From: Pseudomonas monsensis
GTDB taxonomy: Bacteria; Pseudomonadota; Gammaproteobacteria; Pseudomonadales; Pseudomonadaceae
Assembly: GCF_014268495.2 (NCBI RefSeq)
Contig: NZ_CP077087.1
Coordinates: forward strand, 4,095,501 to 4,159,500
Reading direction: 5' to 3'
Length of the DNA: 64,000 nucleotides
Below are positions 39,663-49,084 of the stretch, in pieces; the first letter of the stretch is position 1, and every line of letters starts with the position of its first letter. The notes beneath the pieces are model-generated. The model was given only the letters and a program-made list of their open reading frames with translations, was not told where the DNA came from and did no database searches. A program made the translations under genes and the position numbers.

Positions 39663-41333
39663 ATGCTCAAAGCCAGTCTGCGTAGCCATCTCACTCTCTG
39701 GTTTACCGGTTTGTCCCTGCTGACGTTATTGAGCGTGGGCTTTTATGTGGGCCATATCGCCACCGAGCAGATGAAGCAGGCCAGTGGCAGCGCGCTGCTC
39801 AATACGGCACGTTCGGCCGCGTCGTTGCTGGGTGAACAACTGCGCGAGCGGCAGCTGGAGGTGTATCTGCTCAGCCGGGCACCGCATCTGGAACGCGGTG
39901 ATCTGGACAACCCGGCCATTCTCAAATCGTTGCAACTGCGCACTCAGGCCCGTGCCGAATATGCGTGGATGGGTGTGACCGATGCCCAAGGCAACGTGCA
40001 TCAAGCGGTGAACGGCTTGCTGGTCGGCCAATCGGTGCAACAACGGCCGTGGTTTCAGGCCGGAATGCGCGGCGAATACACCGGCGACCCTCATGAAGCG
40101 GTACTGCTGGCCAAATTGCTGCCGGGGTCGCCCAGCGGCGAACCGTTGCGTTTCATCGATTTCGCGGCGCCGATCCGTAACGCCGACGATCAGGTGATTG
40201 GTGTGCTGGGCGCGCACGCGCACTGGAACTGGGTGACGCGCATTGTCGAATCGGCGGCGTTCTCCCACAAGAACTCGGCACCGGACATCGAAGCGCTGAT
40301 CATCGATCACGACGGCAAAGTGCTCTACCCCGAAGCCTTGATGGGCCAGCGATTGTCGACGAGTGATTCACGCGCGCCGGGCTGGTCGGTGGGCGATGGC
40401 TACCTGACCAGTATGGTCAAAGTGCCAACACCGTCGAGCAGTGCACTGTCGTGGTCGATTGCCGTGCGCCAGCCCCTGGAAACCGCGCTGCAACCGGCGC
40501 ATATGCTGCTGTATAAATTGCTCTTGCTGGGGGTGGTCGCTGCCGTACTGTTTGGCGTGGTGGCCTATTATCTGGCGCTGTACCTGAGTCGTCCGATCGA
40601 ACAGTTGGCGCGTTCGGCCAAACAGGTACAGGACAACCAGCCCGGTGCGCACTTTCCGTTGCAGCACCCGGTGCGGGAAATCGCCCAGCTTGGCCAGTCG
40701 ATCGATGCAATGACGCAGTCGCTGCTCGGCAAGGAACGCGAACTGCAGGAGGCCAATGCATCGCTGGAAGCCATCGTGGCGCAGCGCACGGCCGATCTGC
40801 GCCAGGCCAACGCCGAGCTGCTGAGTCTGGCGACCCACGACGCGCTGACCGGCGCCTACAACCGTCGCCGCTTCGACGAAAAACTCACCGAATACACGCT
40901 GCTGTCGCGCCGCACCGGGCGCCCGTTTGCGCTGCTGTTGATCGACGCCGACCATTTCAAACGCATCAACGATACCCACGGCCATGCGGTGGGCGATGAC
41001 GTGCTCAGGCAATTGGCCCAATTGATCGGCGCCAGCCTGCGCACCACCGATTTCGTCGCCCGTTACGGCGGTGAAGAGTTCGCTGTCCTGTTGCCGGAAA
41101 TCGCTCAGCCCGACACCCCGGAAGTGGTCGCCGAGAAAATCCGCGCGGCGATTGCCGACACGCACTTCCCGGTGGTCGAACACGTCACGGTGAGCATCGG
41201 CGTGGGCCTGGCGGACCCGGCGGACAACAGCCCCACTGCCCTGATCAAACGCGCCGATCAACAGCTGTACCAGGCGAAAGCGGCGGGACGCAACCGAGTG
41301 GCGCATCACGCGATCAGCACCTCGCCTCTCTGA
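39663..41333 (+). CDS. dCache-HAMP-GGDEF diguanylate cyclase
   Basis: 556 residues: TM1 about 8-30, a periplasmic dCache sensor (about 35-275, with YAWMGVTDAQGNVHQA and FIDFAAPIRNADDQVIGVLG), TM2 about 282-305, HAMP (about 306-358), a coiled linker (REL...QRTADLRQANAEL) and GGDEF (about 385-550) with RYGGEEF and an RTTD I-site five residues before it, both intact. Makes c-di-GMP in answer to an external ligand. ATG 39663. Confidence 0.93.
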   Translation: MLKASLRSHLTLWFTGLSLLTLLSVGFYVGHIATEQMKQASGSALLNTARSAASLLGEQLRERQLEVYLLSRAPHLERGDLDNPAILKSLQLRTQARAEYAWMGVTDAQGNVHQAVNGLLVGQSVQQRPWFQAGMRGEYTGDPHEAVLLAKLLPGSPSGEPLRFIDFAAPIRNADDQVIGVLGAHAHWNWVTRIVESAAFSHKNSAPDIEALIIDHDGKVLYPEALMGQRLSTSDSRAPGWSVGDGYLTSMVKVPTPSSSALSWSIAVRQPLETALQPAHMLLYKLLLLGVVAAVLFGVVAYYLALYLSRPIEQLARSAKQVQDNQPGAHFPLQHPVREIAQLGQSIDAMTQSLLGKERELQEANASLEAIVAQRTADLRQANAELLSLATHDALTGAYNRRRFDEKLTEYTLLSRRTGRPFALLLIDADHFKRINDTHGHAVGDDVLRQLAQLIGASLRTTDFVARYGGEEFAVLLPEIAQPDTPEVVAEKIRAAIADTHFPVVEHVTVSIGVGLADPADNSPTALIKRADQQLYQAKAAGRNRVAHHAISTSPL

Positions 41334-41418
41334 TCGTACCCACGCGCTACGGGGGTACGCAGTCCGTGAGGCACTCCCACGCCAAGCGTGGCGGCGATCA
41401 GAAATCAAGCGCCGGCCC

Positions 41419-41805
41419 TTATTGCGCGAAGGTCTGGAGGTAGGCCAGCAGGTTGTCGAGTTTTTCCTGGTCGCTCAGCCCCCAGAAAATCATCCGCGTG
41501 CCAGGCACCACGCCTTTCGGATCTTTCAGGTACGCCGTCAGCGTGTCGCGGTCCCAAGTCAGGCCGGCATTTTTCATCGCGTCGGAATAAACGTAGTTCG
41601 CCGAGGTCCCGGCCTTGCGGCCAATGATGCCGTTGAGTTGCGGACCGAAGCCCGGCCGGGCGGATTCGCCGACCTGATGGCAGCCGCCGCACAGGCGCGG
41701 GAAGATCCTGGCGCCAGCCTCCGGGTCACCGGCGGCGTGCGCGGTGGTGCCGAAAAGGCCTGCGGCAAGGATCAAGGTCAGGGACAGGAAAGCGCTGTTT
41801 TTCAT
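41419..41805 (-). CDS. Class I c-type cytochrome, small exported
   Basis: 128 residues: signal peptide (about 1-24, ending AHA-AG) and one haem c domain; haem motif C39-G-G-C42-H43 (RLCGGCHQVG), axial methionine in GTRMIFWGL. The layout is that of cytochrome c2/c550-like soluble periplasmic carriers (VVPGTRM, DLLAYLQT end). Start at ATG 41805. No oxidase or dehydrogenase gene is next to it; electron partner unknown. Confidence 0.9.
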   Translation of the reverse strand: MKNSAFLSLTLILAAGLFGTTAHAAGDPEAGARIFPRLCGGCHQVGESARPGFGPQLNGIIGRKAGTSANYVYSDAMKNAGLTWDRDTLTAYLKDPKGVVPGTRMIFWGLSDQEKLDNLLAYLQTFAQ

Positions 41806-41852
41806 CAAACGATCCAAAGCAGTGTCGTGCAAGTGCGCCAAGGCTAACATTT

Positions 41853-41943
41853 TGTGGCGAGCGAGCTTGCTTCCACCGGGTGGCGAAGCGGCCGCAAACA
41901 CAGGACTGCTGCGCAGTCCTGCGGGAACAAGCTCCCTCGCCAC
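41853..41943. repeat. REPIN-like pair upstream of the cytochrome gene
   Basis: TGTGGCGAGCGAGCTTGCTT... and the inverted CGGGAACAAGCTCCCTCGCCAC, with an inner AGGACTGCTGCGCAGTCCT hairpin. Confidence 0.75.
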
Positions 41944-41964
41944 GGTTTTCTCGCCAGCGAAAGC

Positions 41965-43296
41965 TTACAGGTACGCGCCGATGACCTTTCTGACGGTGAT
42001 TAACGCTTGACGCAGGACGTCCATGTCCACCGACCCCAACGCCAGCCGAATCGCGTGGGGCACCTGCGCCGACACCGAAAACGGCTCCGCCGTGGTGACC
42101 GAAATCTGTTCGTGCATCAACGCCACGACGATCTGATCGGCGCGCACGTCTTCCGGCAGCGGTAGCCACAGGAAGTAAGAGGACGGATGGCCAATGCAGC
42201 GCAGTCCTGTCAACAACTCGGTGGCCAGCGCCTGACGCGCCCTGGCATCGTGACGCTTTTGCGCCTCGAGCAGCGTGACGGTGCCGTCATCGAGCCAGCC
42301 GCATGCCATCGCGGTCATCACCCCGGGGGTGTTCCAAGTGGTGGCGCGGATAATCCGCTCCAGTGCCGGCACCCTCGTGTCGGGCGCCGCAATAAAACCG
42401 ACGCGCAGACCGGTCGCAATGTTCTTTGACAGCCCGGACACGTACACCGTGCGCTCCGGTGCCATGTCGATCAAGGTCCGTGGCGGGTTGTCCACCAGAA
42501 AGGCGTAGGCCGCGTCTTCGATCAGGATCAGGTCATGTTGGCGGGCAAGCATGACCAGTTGCTCGCGCTGCTCGATCGGCATCACCCAACCCAGTGGATT
42601 GTGCAGCGTCGGCATGCTGTACACCGCGCGCACCGGACGCTGGCGGCACAGCGCGTCGAGTGCCGACAGATCCGGCCCGTGCTCGCCACACGGGATCGCC
42701 ACCACCTCCAGATGCAACGCTTCGGCCAGCACTTTGAAACCGGAATAGGTCAGCGCGTCGGCCGCGATGACATCGCCGGGCTTGAGCAACGCCATTAGCG
42801 TCACCGTCAGCCCTTGCTGAGCGCCATTGACGATCAACACTTGCGCGGCGTCGACGTTGACCCCGCGCGCCGTCAGATGGCGCGCCACCGAAGCGCGTTC
42901 GTGCTGGCGACCGGCGTGGGGCTGATAACGCAACAGCGCTTCAAGGTCGCCGGACAGTGCCAACTGGCGCAGCGCCGTGCGCAACAGGTCGGCCTGACCG
43001 GGCAACGACGGGTAGTTGAAATTGAGGTCGATCATGCCGACCGCCACGTCTTTCTGATCAATGCCCTGCCCCGGCGCCAACGAGGTCTCCCGCACAAAAG
43101 TGCCGCGCCCGGTTTCGCCGCTGACCAGCCCCATCGCCTCCAGCTCGGCGTACACCCGCGACGCGGTGGCCAGCGCCAGCCCGGCGCTGGCCGCCAGTTC
43201 CCGGTGGGTCGGCAATCGTGTGCCCGGCGCCAGACGCCCGGCGCGGATGTCGCCGGCGTAAGCGTCGACCAGTGTCTTGTAGCGGGATCGCGGCAT
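41965..43296 (-). CDS. MocR-type regulator (GntR HTH fused to aminotransferase fold)
   Basis: 443 residues: GntR winged HTH (about 5-72, LPTHRELAASAGLALATASR) joined to a fold-type I aminotransferase domain with PLP-lysine in VSGLSKNIATGLRVGF. The domain is used for sensing, not usually catalysis. Start at ATG 43296; a longer frame to 43887 is antisense to the transporter. The divergent EamA exporter 91 bases away is the likely target; such MocR-EamA pairs are common. Confidence 0.9.
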   Translation of the reverse strand: MPRSRYKTLVDAYAGDIRAGRLAPGTRLPTHRELAASAGLALATASRVYAELEAMGLVSGETGRGTFVRETSLAPGQGIDQKDVAVGMIDLNFNYPSLPGQADLLRTALRQLALSGDLEALLRYQPHAGRQHERASVARHLTARGVNVDAAQVLIVNGAQQGLTVTLMALLKPGDVIAADALTYSGFKVLAEALHLEVVAIPCGEHGPDLSALDALCRQRPVRAVYSMPTLHNPLGWVMPIEQREQLVMLARQHDLILIEDAAYAFLVDNPPRTLIDMAPERTVYVSGLSKNIATGLRVGFIAAPDTRVPALERIIRATTWNTPGVMTAMACGWLDDGTVTLLEAQKRHDARARQALATELLTGLRCIGHPSSYFLWLPLPEDVRADQIVVALMHEQISVTTAEPFSVSAQVPHAIRLALGSVDMDVLRQALITVRKVIGAYL

Positions 43297-43387
43297 CGCT
43301 GGATGTATCCATGACAATTCTTTGATTGTGCTGATTCTCGGCCCTAGCATGACCGAAACACAACCCCCTCTCCGAGCATGAAGGCGT

Positions 43388-44281
43388 ATGGAACAAACCT
43401 CGAATCTGCCCCACCCGACCCTGGACAAAACCAGCGGCTGGATCAACGGCTTTATCGGCGTGGTGATCTTCAGCGGCTCATTGCCGGCCACGCGTCTGGC
43501 CGTGCTGGAATTCGATCCGGTGTTTCTCACCGTGGCACGCGCAGCCATTGCCGGGTTGTGTGCGGTGGCGCTGTTGTGGCTGTTTCGCGAACCACGTCCG
43601 GCGCGCGAGCAGTGGTGGTCGCTGTTGATTGTCGCGCTCGGCGTGGTGCTCGGTTTTCCGTTGCTGACCGCGTTGGCCTTGCAACACGTGACCTCGGCGC
43701 ATTCGATTGTGTTCGTCGGACTACTGCCGCTGGCCACCGCGATTTTCGGCGTGTTGCGCGGCGGTGAACGGCCACGACCGGTGTTCTGGATCTTCTCGAT
43801 ACTTGGCAGTGCGCTGGTGGTCGGATTCGCCCTGGCCCAGGGGCTGACCGCTTCGCCCACCGGCGACCTGCTGATGCTCGCCGCCATTCTGGCCTGCGGC
43901 CTCGGTTACGCCGAAGGCGCAAAACTGTCGCGAAGCCTCGGTGGCTGGCAGGTGATCTGCTGGGCCCTGGTGTTGGCGCTGCCGGTGATGGCGCTGCTGA
44001 GTCTGTGGCTGGCGCCCGCCTCGTTCCGCGACATTAGTCTGTCAGCGTGGCTTTGCCTGGCCTACGTCGCGTTGTTCAGCATGTTGATCGGCTTCGTTTT
44101 CTGGTATCGCGGCCTGGCTCAGGGCGGGATCGCGGCAGTCGGTCAGTTGCAGTTGCTGCAACCGTTTTTCGGCCTGGCCCTGGCCGCGACGCTGCTGCAT
44201 GAACACGTCAGCCTCGGCATGCTGGCAGTGACGCTGGGCGTGATTTCATGCGTGGTCGGAGCGAAGAAATTCGCCAAATGA
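43388..44281 (+). CDS. EamA/DMT family transporter
   Basis: 297 residues, ten membrane spans in two EamA repeats (RAAIAGLCAVALLWLFREP; GLAQGGIAAVGQLQLLQPFF), the drug/metabolite exporter layout. ATG 43388. Regulated probably by the divergent MocR protein. The stop is 2 bases from the stop of the convergent AraC gene. Substrate unknown. Confidence 0.9.
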   Translation: MEQTSNLPHPTLDKTSGWINGFIGVVIFSGSLPATRLAVLEFDPVFLTVARAAIAGLCAVALLWLFREPRPAREQWWSLLIVALGVVLGFPLLTALALQHVTSAHSIVFVGLLPLATAIFGVLRGGERPRPVFWIFSILGSALVVGFALAQGLTASPTGDLLMLAAILACGLGYAEGAKLSRSLGGWQVICWALVLALPVMALLSLWLAPASFRDISLSAWLCLAYVALFSMLIGFVFWYRGLAQGGIAAVGQLQLLQPFFGLALAATLLHEHVSLGMLAVTLGVISCVVGAKKFAK

Positions 44282-44283
44282 CC

Positions 44284-45099
44284 TCAGTTGGCTGCCTTCC
44301 ACGCTCGAGGACTGAGCCCGGTCTTGCGTCGAAACGCCCGGGCCAGCGCCGACGGACTTTCATAGCCGACTTCTTCGGCAATCAACGCAATCGGCTTGCC
44401 TTCGCGCAGACGTTTTTGCGCCAGACTGACTCGCCAGCTCAGCAGATAGTCCGCCGGTGGCTGCCCGACGACGCGGCGAAAGTGTTCGGCAAATCCTGCG
44501 CGGGACAGGTTGGCGGCGGCGGCAAGTTCGGCCACGCTCCACGGTTTTTCCGGTTGTTCGTGGATCAGATTCAGTGCACGTGACAGCCGTGGATCGGCCA
44601 GCCCGGCCATCATGCCCGGCTGCTGTTCACGACGCTCGATAAGGTGGCGCAACAACAGAATCACCAGCAATTCGAACAACCGGTCCATCACTGCCACCCG
44701 CCCGCAGTGCGCTTCGAAAGCCTCCTTGAACAACCACTCCAGCGTGCTGCCCAGCTCCGGTATCTCCGTGAGTTTGAGCACCAGATAATCCGGCAAGGCT
44801 GCCGCCAGGGCATTACCGGAACCGCCGTCAAATGTCAGCGTCGCGCAGACGATCCGGGGGTTCATGGCCTCGTCGGCGAACATCCGATGGGCAAAGGGGC
44901 CGGGAAAGAAAATCAGCGAGGGCTCATCGAGTCTGATTTCGCGCGCGTTGCCGGGTTTGAGCAGCAACTCGCCCGCTTGCAACAGGTGCACATGGCCACA
45001 CGGTTCGTCGGCATGCACGCTGAGGCCGCAAAACGTGCCGCTGTGAAAGGTCCCGGCGTTTACGCCGAAATGGCTGAGCAAGGTGGAAAGGCGATCCAT
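44284..45099 (-). CDS. AraC family regulator
   Basis: 271 residues: N-terminal cupin sensor domain (AraC_binding_2-like, about 1-150) and C-terminal double HTH (about 170-268, SVAELAAAANLSRAGFAEHF; IALIAEEVGYESPSALARAF). Start at ATG 45099 (MDRLSTLLSHFGV), as in cupin_6/AraC relatives. Divergent, 190 bases, from the AhpD-like gene, which may be its target. Confidence 0.88.
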   Translation of the reverse strand: MDRLSTLLSHFGVNAGTFHSGTFCGLSVHADEPCGHVHLLQAGELLLKPGNAREIRLDEPSLIFFPGPFAHRMFADEAMNPRIVCATLTFDGGSGNALAAALPDYLVLKLTEIPELGSTLEWLFKEAFEAHCGRVAVMDRLFELLVILLLRHLIERREQQPGMMAGLADPRLSRALNLIHEQPEKPWSVAELAAAANLSRAGFAEHFRRVVGQPPADYLLSWRVSLAQKRLREGKPIALIAEEVGYESPSALARAFRRKTGLSPRAWKAAN

Positions 45100-45288
45100 G
45101 GGCGACTCCGACGCAAATCTGCTGCTTTTTGGGTTGCACCGCTGACGCCGTGTCGCGAAGGCGCTTGGCCGGCAATTCTGGACGATCTGCCGCATATCCT
45201 CGACGATTTGCCGCCAAGGCGCCAGTTGCGCTGCCTAACATGGCCTCCATCCCCGCTGCACTTCGCCGCGGATTTTCGGAGAATCACC

Positions 45289-45804
45289 ATGAGCCGCATC
45301 AACGCTATCAGCCTCGACACCGCCACTGACGCCACTCGCCCGGTACTGGAAGGCGTGAAAAAGAAGATCGGTTTCCTGCCGAATCTGTTCGCCACCCTGG
45401 CCCAGGCGCCGGTGGCGCTGGAAACCTACGTGCAAGCCTCGGCGATCCTCGGCAAAACCTCGCTCAGCGCCAAGGAAAAGGAAGCGGTGTACCTCGCCAC
45501 GTCACAGGTCAACGGATGCGACTATTGCCTGGCAGCACACACGCTGTTTGCCGGCAAGGCCGGGCTGTCGGCCGAAGACATCGTCGCCGCGCGTCAGGGT
45601 GAACTCAACGCCTACGCCACGCTCGCCCGGCAGTTGACCGAGAGCCGCGGCCACTTGAACGACGAACAGATCGCCGCCGCACGCGCTGCCGGCATCAACG
45701 ACGTGAAGATCATAGAAGTGATCGCGCTGGTGGCCGTGCAGACCCTGACCAACTATCTGAACAACACCGCGCTGACCGACATCGACTTTCCGGCCATCGC
45801 TTAA
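45289..45804 (+). CDS. Carboxymuconolactone decarboxylase family (AhpD-like) protein
   Basis: 171 residues, all-helical CMD/AhpD fold with the peroxidase-type CxxC and His in QVNGCDYCLAAHTLFAG. Such proteins reduce peroxides or serve as disulfide reductants. Start at ATG 45289 behind GGAGA; the open frame far upstream is a shadow. Regulated perhaps by the divergent AraC gene. Confidence 0.88.
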   Translation: MSRINAISLDTATDATRPVLEGVKKKIGFLPNLFATLAQAPVALETYVQASAILGKTSLSAKEKEAVYLATSQVNGCDYCLAAHTLFAGKAGLSAEDIVAARQGELNAYATLARQLTESRGHLNDEQIAAARAAGINDVKIIEVIALVAVQTLTNYLNNTALTDIDFPAIA

Positions 45805-45817
45805 ACGCAAAAACCAA

Positions 45818-45907
45818 TGTGGGAGTGGGCTTGCCCGCGAAGGCGATGGATCACTCAACTTCAGCGTTGAATGACACGACGCCTTCGCGAGCAAGCCCGC
45901 TCCCATA
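45818..45907. repeat. REP pair between AhpD-like and SulP genes
   Basis: TGTGGGAGTGGGCTTGCCCG... and the inverted CGCCTTCGCGAGCAAGCCCG..., between convergent genes. Confidence 0.85.
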
Positions 45908-45912
45908 CAGGA

Positions 45913-47358
45913 TCAGTGGTGCTCGACGCCGGCACGCTTGAGCAGTTTCTTGCAGCGCTCGGAGAGGTGAAACACCTGCAATTCCTTGCCCGCCTTGGCG
46001 TAGCGCTCGCGCAAGGTTTTCAGCGCCGCGATCGCTGAATAATCGACGAAGCTCAAATGCCGGCAATCCAGCGTCACCTTCGCCGGGTCGTTGGCCGGAT
46101 CGAATTGATTGAGGAACGGCGTGGTCGAGGCAAAAAACAACGTGCCATGCAGGCGATAGAGTTTGCTGCCATCGGCCTCCAGATGTTCATCGGCGTACAA
46201 CTCGCGAGCCTGCTGCCAGGCGAAATTGAGCGCGGCGATGATGATGCCGCACAGCACCGCCGTGGCCAGATCGGTGAACACGGTGATGGTCGTCACCGCA
46301 ATGATCACCAGCACATCGTTGAGCGGCACTTTATTCAGCACCCGCAACGAGGCCCAGGCGAAGGTCTGCTGCGACACCACGAACATCACCCCTACCAGCG
46401 CCGCCAGCGGAATACGCTCGATCAGCGGCGACAGAAACAGGATAAACAACAGAATCAACACACCCGCCACCACACCCGACAGACGCCCGCGCCCGCCGGA
46501 ACTGAGGTTGATCACCGTCTGGCCAATCATCGCGCAACCGCCCATGCCGCCGAATGCGCCGCTGACCATGTTCGCCGCGCCCAGCGCCACGCATTCGCGA
46601 TCCGGATAGCCCCGGGTCTCGGTGATTTCATCGGTGAGGTTGAGGGTCAGCAGGGTTTCCAGCAACCCGACCAGCGCCATCAGGATTGCGTATGGCGCGA
46701 TGATGCGCAGGGTTTCGAGATTCCATGCAATGTCCGGCAGCGCGAAAGTCGGCAGGCCACCGGCGATGTGTGCCATGTCGCCCAAAGTGCGGGTCGGCAG
46801 GCCAAACAGGTAGACCAGCAGGCCGACGCCGAGGATCGCCACCAGGGCCGGCGGCACCGCGCGGGTCAGGCGCGGCAGGAGATAGACGATGGCCATGGTC
46901 AACAGCACCAGCCCGGTCATCAGGTACAACGGCGTGCCGCTGAGCCAGGCTTCACCGTTCTTGAAATGCTCCAGTTGCGCCAGCGCAATGATGATCGCCA
47001 GACCGTTGACGAAACCGAGCATCACCGGGTGCGGCACCATGCGCACCAGCTTACCCAGACGCAGCAGCCCGAACGCCATCATGATCAGGCCGCCGAGCAA
47101 CACTGTCGCCAGCAGGTATTGCACGCCGTGTTGCACCACCAGCGCGACGATGACCACCGCCATCGAACCCGCTGCACCGGAGACCATGCCCGGCCGGCCG
47201 CCAAACAAAGCGGTCAGCGTACAAATGATGAACGCGCCATACAGGCCCATCAGCGGGTTGAGGTGAGCCACCAGCGCAAACGCAATGCATTCGGGCAACA
47301 GGGCAAACGAGGTGGTGAGTCCGGCCAGGACATCGGCGCGCAGACGAATCGGTTTCAT
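45913..47358 (-). CDS. SulP family anion transporter with STAS domain
   Basis: 481 residues: 10-14 membrane spans of the SulP (SLC26) fold (LPECIAFALVAHLNPLMGLYGA; FGGMGGCAMIGQTVINLSSG) and a cytosolic C-terminal STAS domain (about 390-480; VTLDCRHLSFVDYSAIAAL). Moves sulfate, bicarbonate or dicarboxylates; which one cannot be told. ATG 47358. Standing alone, with no carbonic anhydrase gene fused or adjacent. Confidence 0.9.
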   Translation of the reverse strand: MKPIRLRADVLAGLTTSFALLPECIAFALVAHLNPLMGLYGAFIICTLTALFGGRPGMVSGAAGSMAVVIVALVVQHGVQYLLATVLLGGLIMMAFGLLRLGKLVRMVPHPVMLGFVNGLAIIIALAQLEHFKNGEAWLSGTPLYLMTGLVLLTMAIVYLLPRLTRAVPPALVAILGVGLLVYLFGLPTRTLGDMAHIAGGLPTFALPDIAWNLETLRIIAPYAILMALVGLLETLLTLNLTDEITETRGYPDRECVALGAANMVSGAFGGMGGCAMIGQTVINLSSGGRGRLSGVVAGVLILLFILFLSPLIERIPLAALVGVMFVVSQQTFAWASLRVLNKVPLNDVLVIIAVTTITVFTDLATAVLCGIIIAALNFAWQQARELYADEHLEADGSKLYRLHGTLFFASTTPFLNQFDPANDPAKVTLDCRHLSFVDYSAIAALKTLRERYAKAGKELQVFHLSERCKKLLKRAGVEHH

Positions 47359-47517
47359 GGTTTACCTGACTGGGCGGCCGATGAGCACGGCCGCGGGTGT
47401 TCGCGGAAAAAGAGGGTTGCGGATGTTACGGAATTGTTCCGCCGCGGGCCAGTGAACGCTGACACTGATCAACCTGACCTTTATGCTGCGCGCTCGTGCT
47501 TTGAATGAGTGCAGAAC

Positions 47518-47826
47518 ATGCCGTGTTTTCTGACTGCCCGCGAAGTGAGCCAGCGTCTGCGTGAAGCCGCACTGGGCGTACTGACAGTTGAAGTGTGCGC
47601 AGCGCCAGGCGAATCCGCACTGATTGCAGTCGATATCGAAGGCTGGCGACTGCTGCTGGATTTTGCAGACGCGCAGTTACATCACTGTGAATACGCCCGC
47701 AGTGCCGATGGCCAGGAAGGTGCGCTCGATACCTGGCAGCGCTACGGCACTGATCCTGTGAGTTTGCTCAGTACCTGGGAATTGGCGCAGATCGAGCGGT
47801 TGCTGAAGGCCTGCACTCAAGCCTGA
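47518..47826 (+). CDS. Small conserved hypothetical protein (DUF7693-like)
   Basis: 102 residues from ATG 47518 (MPCFLTAREVSQRLREAALG); a GTG three codons earlier (47509) is also open and neither has a strong site. Acidic, soluble, no motif; the C-terminus ends ELAQIERLLKACTQA. I believe it belongs to a Pseudomonas family of unknown function. Its stop overlaps the convergent GNAT gene by 10 bases. Confidence 0.65.
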   Translation: MPCFLTAREVSQRLREAALGVLTVEVCAAPGESALIAVDIEGWRLLLDFADAQLHHCEYARSADGQEGALDTWQRYGTDPVSLLSTWELAQIERLLKACTQA

Positions 47827-48275
47827 CGCAAATCCAGCAGGTAGGTGTAGTAACCGGTGTCACGCACATAACCCAGCGATTCGTACAAGCTCTGCGCGGT
47901 GAGGTTATCGGTGGCGGTTTCCAATACCAGGCCCTTGGCGCCGGTTTGCAGGGCAAAGTCGCGGGCGCTGTTCATCAGCAGTCGGCCCACGCCGCGGCCA
48001 CGAGCGGCAGGCGTGGTAAACAGATCGCTGAGCAGCCAGGTGCGGTGAGCATCAATGGAGGAAAACGTCGGGTACAACTGCACAAAACCGAGCGCTTCGC
48101 CGCTGTCATCCTCTGCGAAAAAGATCACCGATTCGTCGTTAGCCAGGCGTTCGGCGAGAAACGCCCGCGATTGCGCCAGGTTCGCCGGTTGCTGATAAAA
48201 CCCCCGGTAGGCGTCGAACAACGGTGCCACCGCATCCAGATGTGTTGCGTCCGCTCGCCGCGCCTTGATGGTCAT
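47817..48275 (-). CDS. GNAT family N-acetyltransferase
   Basis: 152 residues, complete GNAT fold: acetyl-CoA loop LSDLFTTPAARGRGVGRLLM (R-G-R-G-V-G) and the C-terminal YESLGY. Start at ATG 48275 behind GGGGGAAGGG. Divergent from the TetR gene with about 140 bases between starts. Substrate unknown. Confidence 0.88.
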   Translation of the reverse strand: MTIKARRADATHLDAVAPLFDAYRGFYQQPANLAQSRAFLAERLANDESVIFFAEDDSGEALGFVQLYPTFSSIDAHRTWLLSDLFTTPAARGRGVGRLLMNSARDFALQTGAKGLVLETATDNLTAQSLYESLGYVRDTGYYTYLLDLRQA

Positions 48276-48418
48276 TTGCCCTTCCCCCTTCGTTTGAATG
48301 TTCGAACCAGCATAGCGCTGCGTGTCGAGTGCGCTGGCTTCATCGCTATATAGTTTTGTATATTGCGAAACCGATTTCGTCAGAACCTTCCCATGCCGTC
48401 CATTCTTACCGTGTATCC

Positions 48419-49063
48419 ATGAGCGCCATCCGCGTTCGCAACGAACAGTCGATTCTGGCCGCCGCCAGCGAGGCATTCGCCGCCAACGGCTTCGACGCGA
48501 CCCAGACCCGTGACATCGCGGCCCGCGCCGGGGTGCCCAAGGCCAACCTGTATTACTACTTCCAGACCAAGGAAAACCTGTACTGCAAAGTGCTGCTGGG
48601 TTTTGTCGAGCCACTGCTGGAAGCCTCGGCGGTGTTGCGTGAAAGCGATGACCCGCTGATTGGCCTGCGTGCCTACGTCGCCGCCAGAATTCGCATCGCC
48701 CGTGAACATCCGGCGGCTGCCAAGGTGTTCAGCAGCGAATTGCTGCTGGGTGGTCGCCAACTGCCCGCTGAGTGCCGCGACCTCTTGCACGCTGAGGCGC
48801 GACGCAATGTTGAGTGTTTGCGCAGCTGGATCGAGCGCGGTTTGCTGGCCCCGGTGGATCCGGAGCATTTGATGCTGTTCATCTGGTCGGCGACGCGCAC
48901 ATACACCAATATTGGCTGGCAGATGGGTTGCATCACTGGCCGACCCGAGCCGCAAGATGAGGACTACCAGACGGCAGCGCTGACGATCACGCGGATGGTG
49001 CTGGAAGGCGTGATGATGCCGCCGCGGACGGGGGAGATTCGTGGGGTTTTGTTTGCGACTTGA
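48419..49063 (+). CDS. TetR family regulator, RutR-like
   Basis: 214 residues: N-terminal TetR HTH (about 8-55; FAANGFDATQTRDIAARAGV, KANLYYYFQTKENLY) and a C-terminal domain of the YcdC/RutR kind (AAKVFSSELLLGGRQLP, IWSATRTYTNIGWQMG). RutR senses pyrimidines in E. coli, but no rut genes are here. Start at ATG 48419. Target unknown; the GNAT gene is divergent. Confidence 0.86.
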   Translation: MSAIRVRNEQSILAAASEAFAANGFDATQTRDIAARAGVPKANLYYYFQTKENLYCKVLLGFVEPLLEASAVLRESDDPLIGLRAYVAARIRIAREHPAAAKVFSSELLLGGRQLPAECRDLLHAEARRNVECLRSWIERGLLAPVDPEHLMLFIWSATRTYTNIGWQMGCITGRPEPQDEDYQTAALTITRMVLEGVMMPPRTGEIRGVLFAT

Positions 49064-49084
49064 AGAGGCAGCCGCGCAACCCGG

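Noticed and set aside
38417..39689. Long minus-strand and alternate-frame ORFs across the 39-base repeat (364, 218 and 208 codons)
   Set aside because: The unit length is a multiple of three, so any frame open in one unit is open in all. They have no signal peptide or ribosome site, unlike the plus frame.
43297..43887. N-terminal extension of the MocR gene to 640 residues
   Set aside because: It would run through the divergent EamA gene; the GntR domain starts at 43296 as usual.
46057..47508. 483-codon plus-strand ORF over the SulP gene
   Set aside because: Shadow; Arg/Gln/His-rich and antisense to a well formed transporter gene.
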